A stretch of 64,000 bases of DNA from the NCBI GenBank assembly GCA_965240325.2, contig OZ251235.1, forward strand, positions 1,488,001 through 1,552,000, written 5' to 3'. Position 1 is the first letter of the stretch. Every line of letters begins with the position of its first letter. The position numbers were made by a program, and so were the translations under genes. The notes beneath the pieces were generated by a model. The model was not told where the DNA came from, ran no database searches, and saw only the letters and a list, made by a program, of their open reading frames with translations. This stretch comes from Rebecca billardiae RCC1528. Taxonomy: Eukaryota; Haptophyta. Below, piece after piece: positions 10,106 to 20,634 of the stretch.

Positions 10106-12483
10106 ACGGAGCTGTGTGCGTCGTTCGTGCCAACTGTACCAGTTGGCGAAAGCGATCGCGTTGCAATCGTGTGTACCCCCTGGTGAGCGTCGTGGCTTCC
10201 GCGCAACCGCTCTGATGCACGACGTCAGCTGCAGCTCGGTGTTCGCAGCCCATGTGTTCCCGAGCAGTTTCTACCGCGCGGCGGCGGAGAGGCCCAAGCC
10301 GCTGGAGATTCCATGCAAGGGCCAAGAGCCGGGCATGATTTGAGAGCCCTGCGACGTCCGCCTGAGTGTCAGTTCGCGGTCCCCGAGCCGGGCCGAGACC
10401 CTGCCCGTCCGCGGTCCGCACCGTGGACGGACAGCGTGGCTCGGCCGGCCTCACGGACTCAGGCCGTATGCGCTGCGGCTCTGACAGCCTACGGCCCGGA
10501 GGTCGCATAAGCTACGGTGAGCTTTGAATTCAGAATCATCAAGACTCCTGATGAGTCTGAATTACGGATGCCTGATCGACTACTGATGGTCAGTGATATG
10601 TCGCCGCTCACTCGGTCTCACTCCGGCCACCGAGTGGCCGCGGCGGCTCCGCATTGTCGTTGTAGTGCGGCAGCCTCACCTAGTCGGTAGTCCGCTACTA
10701 AGTACTAGTCAGGCCGAGACAATGGTGCGGCTGGCAGGTAGTCGCGGGCGGAGCCAATACGGGCGGCCGGTATCGGCCACTGCCCCGTGTACCGGTACGG
10801 CCCTGCCTGACAGACTTAGAGACGGGCACTGTGAGCTGGCCTTCATGAACTAATATAACTATGAAGTCAGTCACGACTCGTGAAAACTGCACAGGAGTCG
10901 ACTACCTCAATGGATGCCTCAGAGATGATGTGACTTCAGAGCGATATTGGGCCAACTACAAGCACTTCCTCTGACGAAGTAGAGTCCGTAGTACTATTCA
11001 GCAGCCACTTGGCAGTGACACGACTGCAGTCCGGACTGCTCACCCCGACCCGCCGGGCCGCGGCGACCCTCAATCAACCGGCGCGCTGACTTCAGTTCAG
11101 ATCAGCATCTGGAAGGCGGACCCGCGGGACCGCGGAGTCACGCGGACTTGCGCCACGGCGCGAGCGAGAGTACCGGTCAGATTCCGGTGTCCGGTCAGAC
11201 CCGGTGTCCGGTACGGCTAGGCTACATATTTGAAATATAACTAGGGACTGACACTACTAGGCCAGGCGTGTCCGTGATCAGTGATTACCGCCCGACCCCG
11301 GGTCCCGCGGAGCAGTAGGCTCCTTCCCTGGACTCCACGTCTCCAGCCCGCCACGCCTGCGGCCCGGCCCGCCGATATCTTTGTTCATTTGTTGTACCGC
11401 CAGGCAATTATTACTCATTGTAGAATGTAGTCTTTGAACCCGGCCGCCGGCCGCTGGCACCCCGCGCGGGCGCGGCCCTGTCCGCCCGTGGCCGTGGCGC
11501 CGTGCCGCCGCCTCCTGGCGCTGCGTGCAACGGTCCCATACTTATAGGCCATATCAGGCGGGCCGCGCGCACCCGGTCCCGCGCCCCCCGCCCGCCGGCC
11601 CCGCCGCCGGCCGGTGAGTACATAACGCCAACGGACACGGTCACCGGGACTGCAGGCTCCGAGACCCCGGACTGCGGGACTGTCGCCGCACGCGCGTCGC
11701 GGCATTGGCGGAGATCAGCATGAGTAGGTTAGTACTAATAAATTAATATGTCCATATATATATTAAATACTGTGTGTGTGTGTAGTGTGTGTTGGCGTGC
11801 GCGCCTCAGCGCTCCCTCGCGCCCCGCCGCGCTGCTCGGCACCATGCGGCGCGAGCTGGGACAGTGGGACATGTGCTGCCTGCGTGGCCAGGCCAAGATG
11901 CTCATCGCCGCGCGCGCATGGCGCACGTGCGCCCAGGCGCACGCGCCCGCGGGAGCGCTGCGCACGACTACTTCGGTCTTCGAGACGACGGCGGACGACG
12001 CGTGGCACCGCGACCACCGCGGTGGCGCGCGCGCGTCGCGACGCCAGACGGTGCGTCGGGCTTCCGCTCGCGGCTCGGCGATGAAGTGATGGGCAACTAC
12101 GAGGGGGGGGGGACGACGGCGAGGAGCGCTGATCCTGGTGTTTGTCCCTGCGCTGGGACCCGATCTGCTGCTACAGCTTGCTGACTCCGTCGGACGCCTG
12201 CCCGTTGCATGATGCCACGTCGTTAAAAATATATATATATGTATATATCGTAATAATTTCATATATATCGGTAGTAATATCGATTGGGTCGTAGACGTAA
12301 TACTCCCGCGATGTCGGTGTCCATCACAGGGCCGACGTACACTGGAATATGACCGTCAGTCGTCGTCAGTGTCCTGATGAGAGTGACAGGCTATGCGCTA
12401 ACTATATACATACATATATATATATATGTATAATTACAATATATGTATACTTAATGCGCTACACTATGGCCAGGCGCTAGCGC
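10106..12483. other. gene-poor interval
   Basis: 2.4 kb between SMIM14 and the microsatellite before the retrotransposon. A GC-extreme patch lies at 11560-11625. The frame at 11844-12055 (MRRELGQWDMCCLRG...) is exon-like but has no partner exon or family, so it is not called. Confidence 0.5.
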
Positions 12484-12584
12484 TACACACACACACACAG
12501 ACACACACACACTGACACACACACACCGTTGACACACACACACACACACACACACTACACACACACACACACGACACACACACA

Positions 12585-12621
<37 letters not shown>
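12484..12621 (+). repeat. (CA)n-(TA)n microsatellite
   Basis: Interrupted CA array to about 12587 and then TA. The retrotransposon is inserted in this locus, whose AT/GT continuation lies at 18727-18765. Confidence 0.95.
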
Positions 12622-12627
<6 letters not shown>

Positions 12628-13022
12628 ATTAATTCCGAATTTCCTCCGTGCACGATTTCTTTTCTTCTCCAGGCGCTTGGATCCAACCGCCAGGAGAGGT
12701 CGAGTCCCAGGTACTACTCGCTGTCGTACCTGCCCTCCCTGAACCGGCACGAGCGCGCTCGGCCCCTAATCCTATTGCTTTCGCCGCTGTCCGCAGGCGA
12801 ACGCAAGCCGCCGGGTACGTATGTCCGTTTTCCCCCGGCGCTATTGGTCTAACGAGCAGTAACGACCTATCAGTTTACTGGTGCCGTTTGCTTTTGCACC
12901 TGTGTGGGACGACTCCCGCACCGCCCGCTCGTCCGCACGGACGACGCTGCTGACGACGTCCGCAGGGACACTGTGATAAGCCCCTGCGTGACCGGGGAAC
13001 TGGTAAGGCGGAATAAACATCA
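12622..13022 (+). repeat. 5' LTR (401 bp)
   Basis: Begins TGTTGTATTAATTCC and ends GGAATAAACATCA. It contains an AATAAA at 13012-13017, ten bases from the end. Its last A is also the first base of the gag ATG. Confidence 0.97.
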
Positions 13023-15138
13023 TGAGCTCAATCGTGCGTAACCACGGACCGCCGGGCATGGCCCACCCAACCGGTCGCAGCGCCGCGGGCGCCGCGGACA
13101 GCGGATCCGCGCGGGCGACGACGTCCGCGCGCGAGCTCGGCCTCGAGCAGCTGGGCGACAGCGCGAAGACCAACCAGATGCTCACTGGCGTGACGAACGA
13201 GTTTGCCAAGTTCGCAAGCTCCAACTCCAGCGTGAGCACCGACCTCTTCACCAGAACGGGCGGCAGCCTGAACCTGATGCCGGAGAGCACGTTCGTGACG
13301 CTTGCGCGGCAGCTGCCCTCGCTCGTCCCGATCACGAGCAAGATCAAGGAGAAGAACGAGCAAATCGCCACGGTGGACGCGGCGACGCGCTCCAAGGAGA
13401 AGGTGCTCCTCGTCCGCGCGAAGGTCGCGCAGCGAGAGCTCGACGGCAAGAACGAGCCGATGACACCGGTACCACTCGCGGCCGCGCCGGCGTTCCCGCC
13501 CGCGGCAGCGCCCTCTGACGCGTCTGCGGACGGCGACGACGCGAGCAGCGGGCCGGCGAGCGGTCTCCCGAGCGTTGAGGCGACGGTGAAGTTCGATGGC
13601 ATGTCCGTCACGGCGGAGGAGCTGCACGAGCTCGTCGAGGCCAAGCTCGCGGAGATCACGGCCGAGAGGGACATCACCATCGGTAAGATTGCGATACTCG
13701 GAGAGGGCTTTGCTGGCGTCTCCGCGCTCGACAGCCCGAACCTGATCTACCAGAAGGTGTATGAGAACTCCGCGGCCGTGCTGCTGAAGCTGTTGAAGTC
13801 GACGCTGAACGCGGAAGCGCAGCAGTACGTGGACGCGTGCTCGCGGCGCAAGGGCATGGGCCCCTACCCGAAGGCTGCCGAGCAGCTGCAGGCGTGGTGG
13901 ATTGAGCTGCGTGAGCTGCGCGACGAGGTGAGCGTCGACCACCTGATGGACATCATGGCCCCGTACCTGAACACGGGGGAGAGCGAGCACAAGACATTCT
14001 CGGACCTGCCGTCGTACCTGGCGTACTCGAAGGAGCGGCAGCTCGTATTCGAGCGCCTGCGGGCGCCGGCCGAGGCGCTCGAGCTGGCCCGCGTGCTGCA
14101 GCCGCTGCGCAGCATGAAGGGCGACCTCTCGCTCAAGTTGAAGCTCGACAAGTTCCTCAAGATGCCGTACGCGGAGGTGACGAACGCGACGCTCGTCATG
14201 ATGAACTCCGACCTCGCGAGCCACCCGCCGCGCGGTGTGATCACCGTGGGCAACGTGAAGGAGCGCCCGCCCCCGCGCCAGCCGCCGAAGCAGCCGGCGC
14301 ACGAGGTGTCCGGCGCGACGACGCCGCACGTCCCGCCAAAGCTGAAGTGCGACTTGTGTAAGGGGAACCACTACTACGGCAAGATGTGCTCGCAGTTCAA
14401 GCCGGACGGCCCGGTGCCGCCAGCGGTGGTCGCTGCGCGCGAGGAGCGCGCTGCTGCGCGCGCGCGTGCGAGGCAGGAGCAACCGGGCGCGGGTGCGCGC
14501 CGCGCCGCGGACCGCGGGGCCATCATCGTGCCCGCGGGTGTCCCCGGCCGGAGCATCGCACCGGGCGTCCGCGCGGTCCAGGCGATCGAGAACATTGACG
14601 AGGTGGAGCCTCACGACGAGGTGATCGGCGGGCGCGTCGCCGCCGCGGTCGTCGAGGACAAGGGGGGCGCCGAGCCGCCCAACCGAGCGAACGGGCGCAT
14701 TGACTCCGCTGCCGACCGGTCAGTCGGCGGGATGTGGATGGTCGACGCCGGTCTTGTGGAGAACTTGACGGCGCAGAACGGCGCGCTCATCGGCTTTGAT
14801 GGCGGGGCCGCGGCCTCGTCGCTCAAGGGTGAGATCACCGCGCGCATGCTGAGCGTGGACGGCTCCGACTCGCAGCTGATCAAGTGCGAGATCTGGATTG
14901 CCGAGGGCGTGGAGACCATCCTGCTGTCCGCGGACGCGCTCGCGAGCGTCGGCGCGACGACCACCATCTCCAAGTGGCGGCAGTCGTCGTGCGACTTCAC
15001 GGACGTCGGAGGCGGCTACATCAAGATCGGCTCGGACGCGCGCGTCATCCTCGAGCTCCAGCCCGTCGAGGAGGCGGCCGCCGCCGCGGCGGGGCGCGTC
15101 GAGCCGGAGGCCGAACGCGCGCCCGCGCCCGCGCCTGT

Positions 15139-15176
<38 letters not shown>

Positions 15177-15202
15177 TCGGGCGCGCGCCGGGAAACGAGT
15201 AG
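13022..15202 (+). CDS. gag-pr: retrotransposon Gag-protease polyprotein
   Basis: 726 aa. Residues about 1-430 form a mostly helical Gag region. A zinc knuckle CDLCKGNHYYGKMC (Cx2Cx3Hx5C) lies near residue 442. A clan AA-like protease region starts near residue 575: GGMWMVDAG occupies the place of the usual LDSGA motif, so the catalytic Asp and Gly are present but Ser/Thr is Ala; LLSADALASVGATTTI marks the second half. The C-terminus is an Ala-Pro repeat. The frame ends GGA AAC GAG TAG, where G GGA AAC is a minus-1 slippery heptamer leading into pol. The start codon overlaps the LTR end, so no leader separates them. Confidence 0.93.
15190..15196 (+). promoter_or_regulatory. minus-1 ribosomal frameshift site GGGAAAC
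   Basis: The heptamer is in the X XXY YYZ register of the gag frame (G GGA AAC), four bases before the TAG. A minus-1 slip leads exactly into the pol frame. GC-rich hairpins follow: CGGCGGC pairs with GCCGCCG (15215-15221 with 15232-15238), and 15238-15255 is a perfect palindrome. The first stem is 18 nt downstream, longer than the usual spacer. Confidence 0.7.
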
Positions 15203-18200
15203 GGCCCGAGCGCGCGGCGGCTGAGCGAGCTGCCGCCGGGCGTGCGCGCACGCCCGGTGACAAGGAGCTCGGCCTGTGGGCCGCCCGCTTGGGCACGACG
15301 AACAAGACTTTGCTGACTCGCACTTGGCGCGCCACCGCTGGCATGCCGGAGGCGACGATGGCGCGCGCGCCGCTGGACACGCTGTCCGGCGCGCACATGA
15401 AACGACGGCCCTTTAACCGGCCCATGCCCCGCGCGACGCACCCGCGCGAGGTGACGCACATGGACGTGGTGTCCGTGTCGAAGATTGACTTGCCGATCGG
15501 CGAGGCCGGGATCCCGGTCGGCATGAAGTACGCGCTGGTGTGTGTAGATGACTACTCGCGCCGGATGAGCGTCTACTTCTGCAAGTTGAAGTCGCAGATA
15601 CCTGACCTGATCGCGATGTATTTTCGCGAGATGGGAGCGCACGAGCTGTACGGCTCGCACATCGAGCTTGGACCTGGGTTCAAGCGATTCCACATCCACA
15701 CCGACGGCGGCACCGAGCTGAACTCGGAGCGCGTGTCCGAGCTGCTGCTGCAGCTTGGCCTCGCCGCCAACGTGACGAGCGCGCCCGACACTCCCTCCTC
15801 GAATGGGGTGGCGGAGCACGCGATCCAGACTCTGGTGCGCGACACGATTGCGCGCCTTGCGATGACGGGCATGCCTGCCCAGCATTGGCACTATGCGATG
15901 CGCCACGCGTGCGCGAGCAGAAACCGCTTGGCGTCCAGGCGAATCATGCGCGACGGCGCGCTGATGTTCGTGACGCCCTACGAGCTCTTTTTTGGCAAGC
16001 CGCCGGACATGCGTCACGTGATCGTGTTCGGCGCCCCGTGCCGTGTGGTCCTGCAGGGACTCGAGAAGCAGCGGCGGGGCAAGCTGGGCATGCCGACGGT
16101 GCGTGGCCGCGTCCTCGGTCACGGCATCGACGGCTCCCAGATCGACAAGACGTTCCGGCTGCTGCTGGGGTACGTCGTGCTGCTCGATGACGGGCGCGTG
16201 ATTCACTCCAAGCACGTGTACATTGATGAGCGGTCGCTGGTCGAGGGGGGGCACACTCCGTTCGCGACCAGCTATGACGGTGCCGAGCCCGAGGGAGACG
16301 CCGCTGACGGCGAGCTCACCGACGAGGGCGACGGGCATTTTGAGATTGAGGACGGTGCAGCCGACGACGGCGGCGCTGCTGCTCATGACGACGGGGGCGC
16401 GGCGAGCGAAGCTGCGCGACCGAGCGCCGACGGCGATGACGCCGGAGGCGATGACGACGCACGAGCTGGTGAGTCCGCGGCGCCCGAGCTGCCGCGCGAC
16501 TACGACCCGATGCGACGAGACCGAGCGAGGCGGAGCAGACCCGCCGCGCAGACGGTGCAGGCTGTGACCGAGGCAGCGTTCCAGGCCGCGGGCGAGGAAC
16601 CTACCGAGGAGAACAGCTTCGAGGCATTCGCTGCGACGACAATCGCGCGGATGAATGGTGTGCCGATCACCATCCCCACGACGTGGGACGAGGCGATGAA
16701 ATCGCCCGAGGCCAAGCTCTGGATGCAGGCCTGCCATGACCACCTCGACGCGCACGGCGTGAGACACACGTTCTTCGAGGTGATTGTTCCGGACACCACG
16801 CGCACGATTCCTGTCAAGTGGGTGTTCGACGTGAAGACGCTTCCCGATGGCGAAGTGATCAAGTTCAAGGCGCGGCTGGTAACCCAGGGGTTCCGCCAGC
16901 GTGAGGGCATCGACTTCAATGAGGTGTTCGCCCCGACGATACGACCAGAACAGCTGCGGCTGATGCTCGCGGTCGCGCTCAAGGCCAAAGGCGTCTCGAT
17001 GACGGACGCGGCGAGCGCCAAGATCGTGGAGATGCGACCCGCCGACGTGCGGCACGCATACCTGAACAGCGACCTGCCGGAGGGCGAGGAGGTGATGACA
17101 CCGCTCCCGCCTGGCTACACCCCGAAGAGCTCGACGCCGCTCGGCTCGAAGGTGGTCGCGAAGTTTGTGAAGGCGCTCCCAGGCATGCGCCAGGCCGGGC
17201 GCGTGTGGTACCTACACTTGCGTAAGTGTTTGCTCGAACATGGGTTCGAGCCGTGCCCGAGCGCGCCGTGCATCTACTCGAAGGCAGTCGATGGCGGCTA
17301 CGTGTTCGTCGGTCACTTTGTCGACGATCTGCTGATGATGAACATCTCGAAGGACAAGAACGCATTGGACGCGCTGATGACGGCGTTGCTGACGCACTAC
17401 GAGATGCAGGGCGCGGACTGCCTGAGCAAGTTCCTTGGCGCCGAATTTGAGACCACGGTGGACGGACTTTTTACCCACCTGAACCAGTACATCGGTGATG
17501 TGTGCGAGCGCTTCCACCTGAGTGGAGAGCGCCACCCACCGACCCCCGAGTGCAGCGAGACGCGCGAGATCCCCCGCCCGCTGCAAGCCCTCCTGCTGCG
17601 CGCTGACCGCCAGCACTACCAGGAGATGACCGGTGCCCTCATGTACTGCATGACGACGTGTCGCCCCGACATCGCGCACGCCGTGAACATGCTGGCACGC
17701 CGGATGTCCAATCCCCGGCTCTACGACTTGACCGCCGCGAAGCGCACGCTCCGATACTTGCTCGGCACGCGTCGGCGCGGCATCCTCTTCCGGCACGCGA
17801 CGCACGCACAACACCCTGATTTGGTGGCGTACGCGGACTCGGACTGGGCGAACGATCGTGAAGATCGACGTTCTACGACGGGATACCTTGTTATGTACAA
17901 CGGGGTCCCGATCTCGTGGCACACCGGACTGCAGAGCGTGGTCGCGTTGTCTACGTGCGAGGCGGAGTACATCGCGCTGAGCGAGTGCTGCCGCGAGGTG
18001 ATCTACCTGCGCGACCTGGTCACGTTTTTGAACGAGCCGGTCGTGGAGCCCACGACGGTGATCTACGAGGATAACCAGGGCACGATCGATTTGACGAACA
18101 ACCCGGTGCACCACAAGCGCACCAAGCACATTGACGTGAAGTACCATTTCACGCGGCGCGCGCAAGCCGACGGCGCCGTGCTGATCCAGAAGGTGCCGAC

Positions 18201-18312
18201 CGACGACAACCGGTCCGACATCATGACCAAGGCTACCGCGACGAGTACTTTTCTCAAGCACGTCGTGGCGATACTGCATGCTGTTCCACCACCTCCGCCG
18301 CCTTCGGCATGA
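15193..18312 (+). CDS. pol: retrotransposon Pol: integrase, reverse transcriptase, RNase H
   Basis: About 1038 aa beyond the frameshift; the same frame is open from 14884 but reads as Arg-rich shadow over gag. Integrase catalytic residues are seen as D in HMDVVS (about 15460), D in HTDGGTE (about 15700) and E in SNGVAEHAIQ (about 15800). The pre-integrase region LWAARLGTTNKTLL aligns with the copia LWHxRLGHxN block but both His and the later Cys pair are gone. Reverse transcriptase spans about 16680-17530 with FVDDLLMM at 17314-17337. RNase H shows AYADSDWAND, CEAEYIALSE, YEDNQG and KHIDVKYHF. An acidic linker separates integrase and RT. No internal stops. Confidence 0.96.
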   Translation, partial: KRVGPERAAAERAAAGRARTPGDKELGLWAARLGTTNKTLLTRTWRATAGMPEATMARAPLDTLSGAHMKRRPFNRPMPRATHPREVTHMDVVSVSKIDLPIGEAGIPVGMKYALVCVDDYSRRMSVYFCKLKSQIPDLIAMYFREMGAHELYGSHIELGPGFKRFHIHTDGGTELNSERVSELLLQLGLAANVTSAPDTPSSNGVAEHAIQTLVRDTIARLAMTGMPAQHWHYAMRHACASRNRLASRRIMRDGALMFVTPYELFFGKPPDMRHVIVFGAPCRVVLQGLEKQRRGKLGMPTVRGRVLGHGIDGSQIDKTFRLLLGYVVLLDDGRVIHSKHVYIDERSLVEGGHTPFATSYDGAEPEGDAADGELTDEGDGHFEIEDGAADDGGAAAHDDGGAASEAARPSADGDDAGGDDDARAGESAAPELPRDYDPMRRDRARRSRPAAQTVQAVTEAAFQAAGEEPTEENSFEAFAATTIARMNGVPITIPTTWDEAMKSPEAKLWMQACHDHLDAHGVRHTFFEVIVPDTTRTIPVKWVFDVKTLPDGEVIKFKARLVTQGFRQREGIDFNEVFAPTIRPEQLRLMLAVALKAKGVSMTDAASAKIVEMRPADVRHAYLNSDLPEGEEVMTPLPPGYTPKSSTPLGSKVVAKFVKALPGMRQAGRVWYLHLRKCLLEHGFEPCPSAPCIYSKAVDGGYVFVGHFVDDLLMMNISKDKNALDALMTALLTHYEMQGADCLSKFLGAEFETTVDGLFTHLNQYIGDVCERFHLSGERHPPTPECSETREIPRPLQALLLRADRQHYQEMTGALMYCMTTCRPDIAHAVNMLARRMSNPRLYDLTAAKRTLRYLLGTRRRGILFRHATHAQHPDLVAYADSDWANDREDRRSTTGYLVMYNGVPISWHTGLQSVVALSTCEAEYIALSECCREVIYLRDLVTFLNEPVVEPTTVIYEDNQGTIDLTNNPVHHKRTKHIDVKYHFTRRAQADGAVLIQKVPTDDNRSDIMTKATATSTFLKHVVAILHAVPPPPPPSA

Positions 18313-18316
18313 TGTC

Positions 18317-18325
18317 GAGGGGGGG
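18317..18325 (+). other. polypurine tract
   Basis: GAGGGGGGG directly abuts the TG of the 3' LTR, the expected plus-strand primer site. Confidence 0.85.
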
Positions 18326-18726
18326 TGTTGTATTAATTCCGAATTTCCTCCGTGCACGATTTCTTTTCTTCTCCAGGCGCTTGGATCCAACCGCCAGGAG
18401 AGGTCGAGTCCCAGGTACTACTCGCTGTCGTACCTGCCCTCCCTGAACCGGCACGAGCGCGCTCGGCCCCTAATCCTATTGCTTTCGCCGCTGTCCGCAG
18501 GCGAACGCAAGCCGCCGGGTACGTATGTCCGTTTTCCCCCGGCGCTATTGGTCTAACGAGCAGTAACGACCTATCAGTTTACTGGTGCCGTTTGCTTTTG
18601 CACCTGTGTGGGACGACTCCCGCACCGCCCGCTCGTCCGCACGGACGACGCTGCTGACGACGTCCGCAGGGACACTGTGATAAGCCCCTGCGTGACCGGG
18701 GAACTGGTAAGGCGGAATAAACATCA
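18326..18726 (+). repeat. 3' LTR (401 bp)
   Basis: Same length as the 5' LTR and no difference found by eye. AATAAA lies at 18716-18721. It is followed by the target duplication ATATA. Confidence 0.97.
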
Positions 18727-18733
18727 ATATATA

Positions 18734-19555
<822 letters not shown>

Positions 19556-20527
19556 TCAGGTGGGGCTTCCGACACCTGCTGCGCTGACCTCGTAGCGCAC
19601 CGAGGCCGGTGCCTTCTTGGCGTTAAAGTAGGCCTGGCGCCACAGAGCCTGCGCCGCGCCCTGCTTCTCCAGCTCGGCGCGCAGCTGCGGCGGGAGCGTG
19701 ACGCCTGACATCTCTGCGGCGAGGTGCTTCCACGGCTTGTTTGCCGAGACAAAGTGGATGACTGACGGCGGCCGCTGGTCCTGCATCTCACGCAGAGCCT
19801 TGTACGGCGCAAAGTTGATGGCGTTGACGTTGAAGATCCAGGGCAGCCGCCCACACCGCGGGTCGTCGTATGGAGCGGTGTACCAGTCCTTGCAGAAGCC
19901 GTTGTTCAGCACGCCCTGGTCGCCCCCCTCCGCAGAGCCGACCACGTCGTTCGCCTCGAGCAGCTCGCGGAGTGCGTCCATGCCGGGCGAGACAACCATG
20001 AAGCCCGAGTTGAAGGTGTCGGGCGGGAAGGTCTCCGGCGCAGCGGCGAGGGTCGCATTCGACCAGCCGTACAGCGCGTCATCCAAGGGGCCGACCGCGA
20101 TCGTGTCCGCGTCCATGAAGATGGTGCGCTTGAAGCGCGTGAGCGTGAACACTGCAAACTTGGTGCACGTATGGCGCCACTTGGCGATGCCCTGGCGGTA
20201 GGTGTCGCTGGAGAGGTCGAACCGTTCGGGCGTGATGGACGCGTTCATCTTGTGGTTGCACGGGATCGGATCCACCTCGAGCACCTCCCACAGCGGCCGG
20301 AGCGTCTCGCGCATGCCCTCGCTCACCTCGCTCGTGACCATCGCCACGCGGTACAACTTTGAGCCCACCGCCTCGAGCGAGGCGGCGAGCGCGAGCGCGC
20401 CGGACACGTAGCCGTCATTCGATGTGATCAGCGTGACTATCGCGTGCTCGGTATCGACGCTGCCCAGTGCACCAGCCAGCGCGGACGCCCAAATGAGAGC
20501 GACGCGCAACCTCCTAGGCGCCGCCAT
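19556..20527 (-). CDS. glycosyltransferase family 8 (glycogenin/galactinol-synthase-like)
   Basis: 323-aa secreted or Golgi-luminal retaining glycosyltransferase. An N-terminal signal sequence (LRVALIWASALAGALGS) is followed by HAIVTLITSNDGYVSGALAL, the first Rossmann strand and nucleotide-sugar loop of GT8. The metal-binding DxD motif is FMDADTI (about residue 140). FNSGFMVVSP and GDQGVLNN are the other conserved GT8 blocks, and IHFVSANKPWKH matches the C-terminal H-x-x-G/N-KPW motif. The length fits the family. Acceptor and donor sugars cannot be told from sequence. It is head to head with the GT77 gene 107 bp away, suggesting both act in the same glycan route. Confidence 0.9.
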   Translation of the reverse strand: MAAPRRLRVALIWASALAGALGSVDTEHAIVTLITSNDGYVSGALALAASLEAVGSKLYRVAMVTSEVSEGMRETLRPLWEVLEVDPIPCNHKMNASITPERFDLSSDTYRQGIAKWRHTCTKFAVFTLTRFKRTIFMDADTIAVGPLDDALYGWSNATLAAAPETFPPDTFNSGFMVVSPGMDALRELLEANDVVGSAEGGDQGVLNNGFCKDWYTAPYDDPRCGRLPWIFNVNAINFAPYKALREMQDQRPPSVIHFVSANKPWKHLAAEMSGVTLPPQLRAELEKQGAAQALWRQAYFNAKKAPASVRYEVSAAGVGSPT

Positions 20528-20634
20528 GAGTCGCGCCTCCCACGGCCTGCGAGGATGGCGTCGCCGGCGATGTAGAGGACTGCCTCACTGCCATCCATTC
20601 GTCGGGACGCACTCCATCTGCTATCAGCTCTCTC
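20528..20634. promoter_or_regulatory. shared divergent promoter region
   Basis: Only 107 bp separate the GT8 and GT77 start codons, the tightest divergent pair in the window. Role inferred from layout. Confidence 0.45.

Larger units (their letters stand above)
12622..18726 (+). mobile_element. complete Ty1/copia LTR retrotransposon
   Basis: 6105-bp element with 401-bp LTRs at both ends (TG...CA termini), 5-bp target duplication ATATA (12617-12621 and 18727-18731), gag-protease frame, overlapping pol frame ordered integrase, reverse transcriptase, RNase H (copia order), and a polypurine tract before the 3' LTR. The LTRs look identical by eye and both frames are open, so insertion is recent and the copy may be active. 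Unusual points are the missing tRNA primer site, a minus-1 frameshift site between gag and pol, a D-A-G protease motif and an integrase without HHCC. Confidence 0.97.

Noticed and set aside
11844-12055. Exon-like frame MRRELGQWDMCC with a possible GT donor after ASRRQT
   Set aside because: No partner exon, no family, and surrounded by low-complexity sequence; not strong enough for a gene call.
13028-14614. 528-codon minus frame over gag
   Set aside because: Antisense shadow; His/Arg/Leu-rich with no recognisable motif.
15016-17055. 679-codon minus frame across the retrotransposon
   Set aside because: Antisense shadow of pol; composition is His/Arg/Val repeats with no domain.
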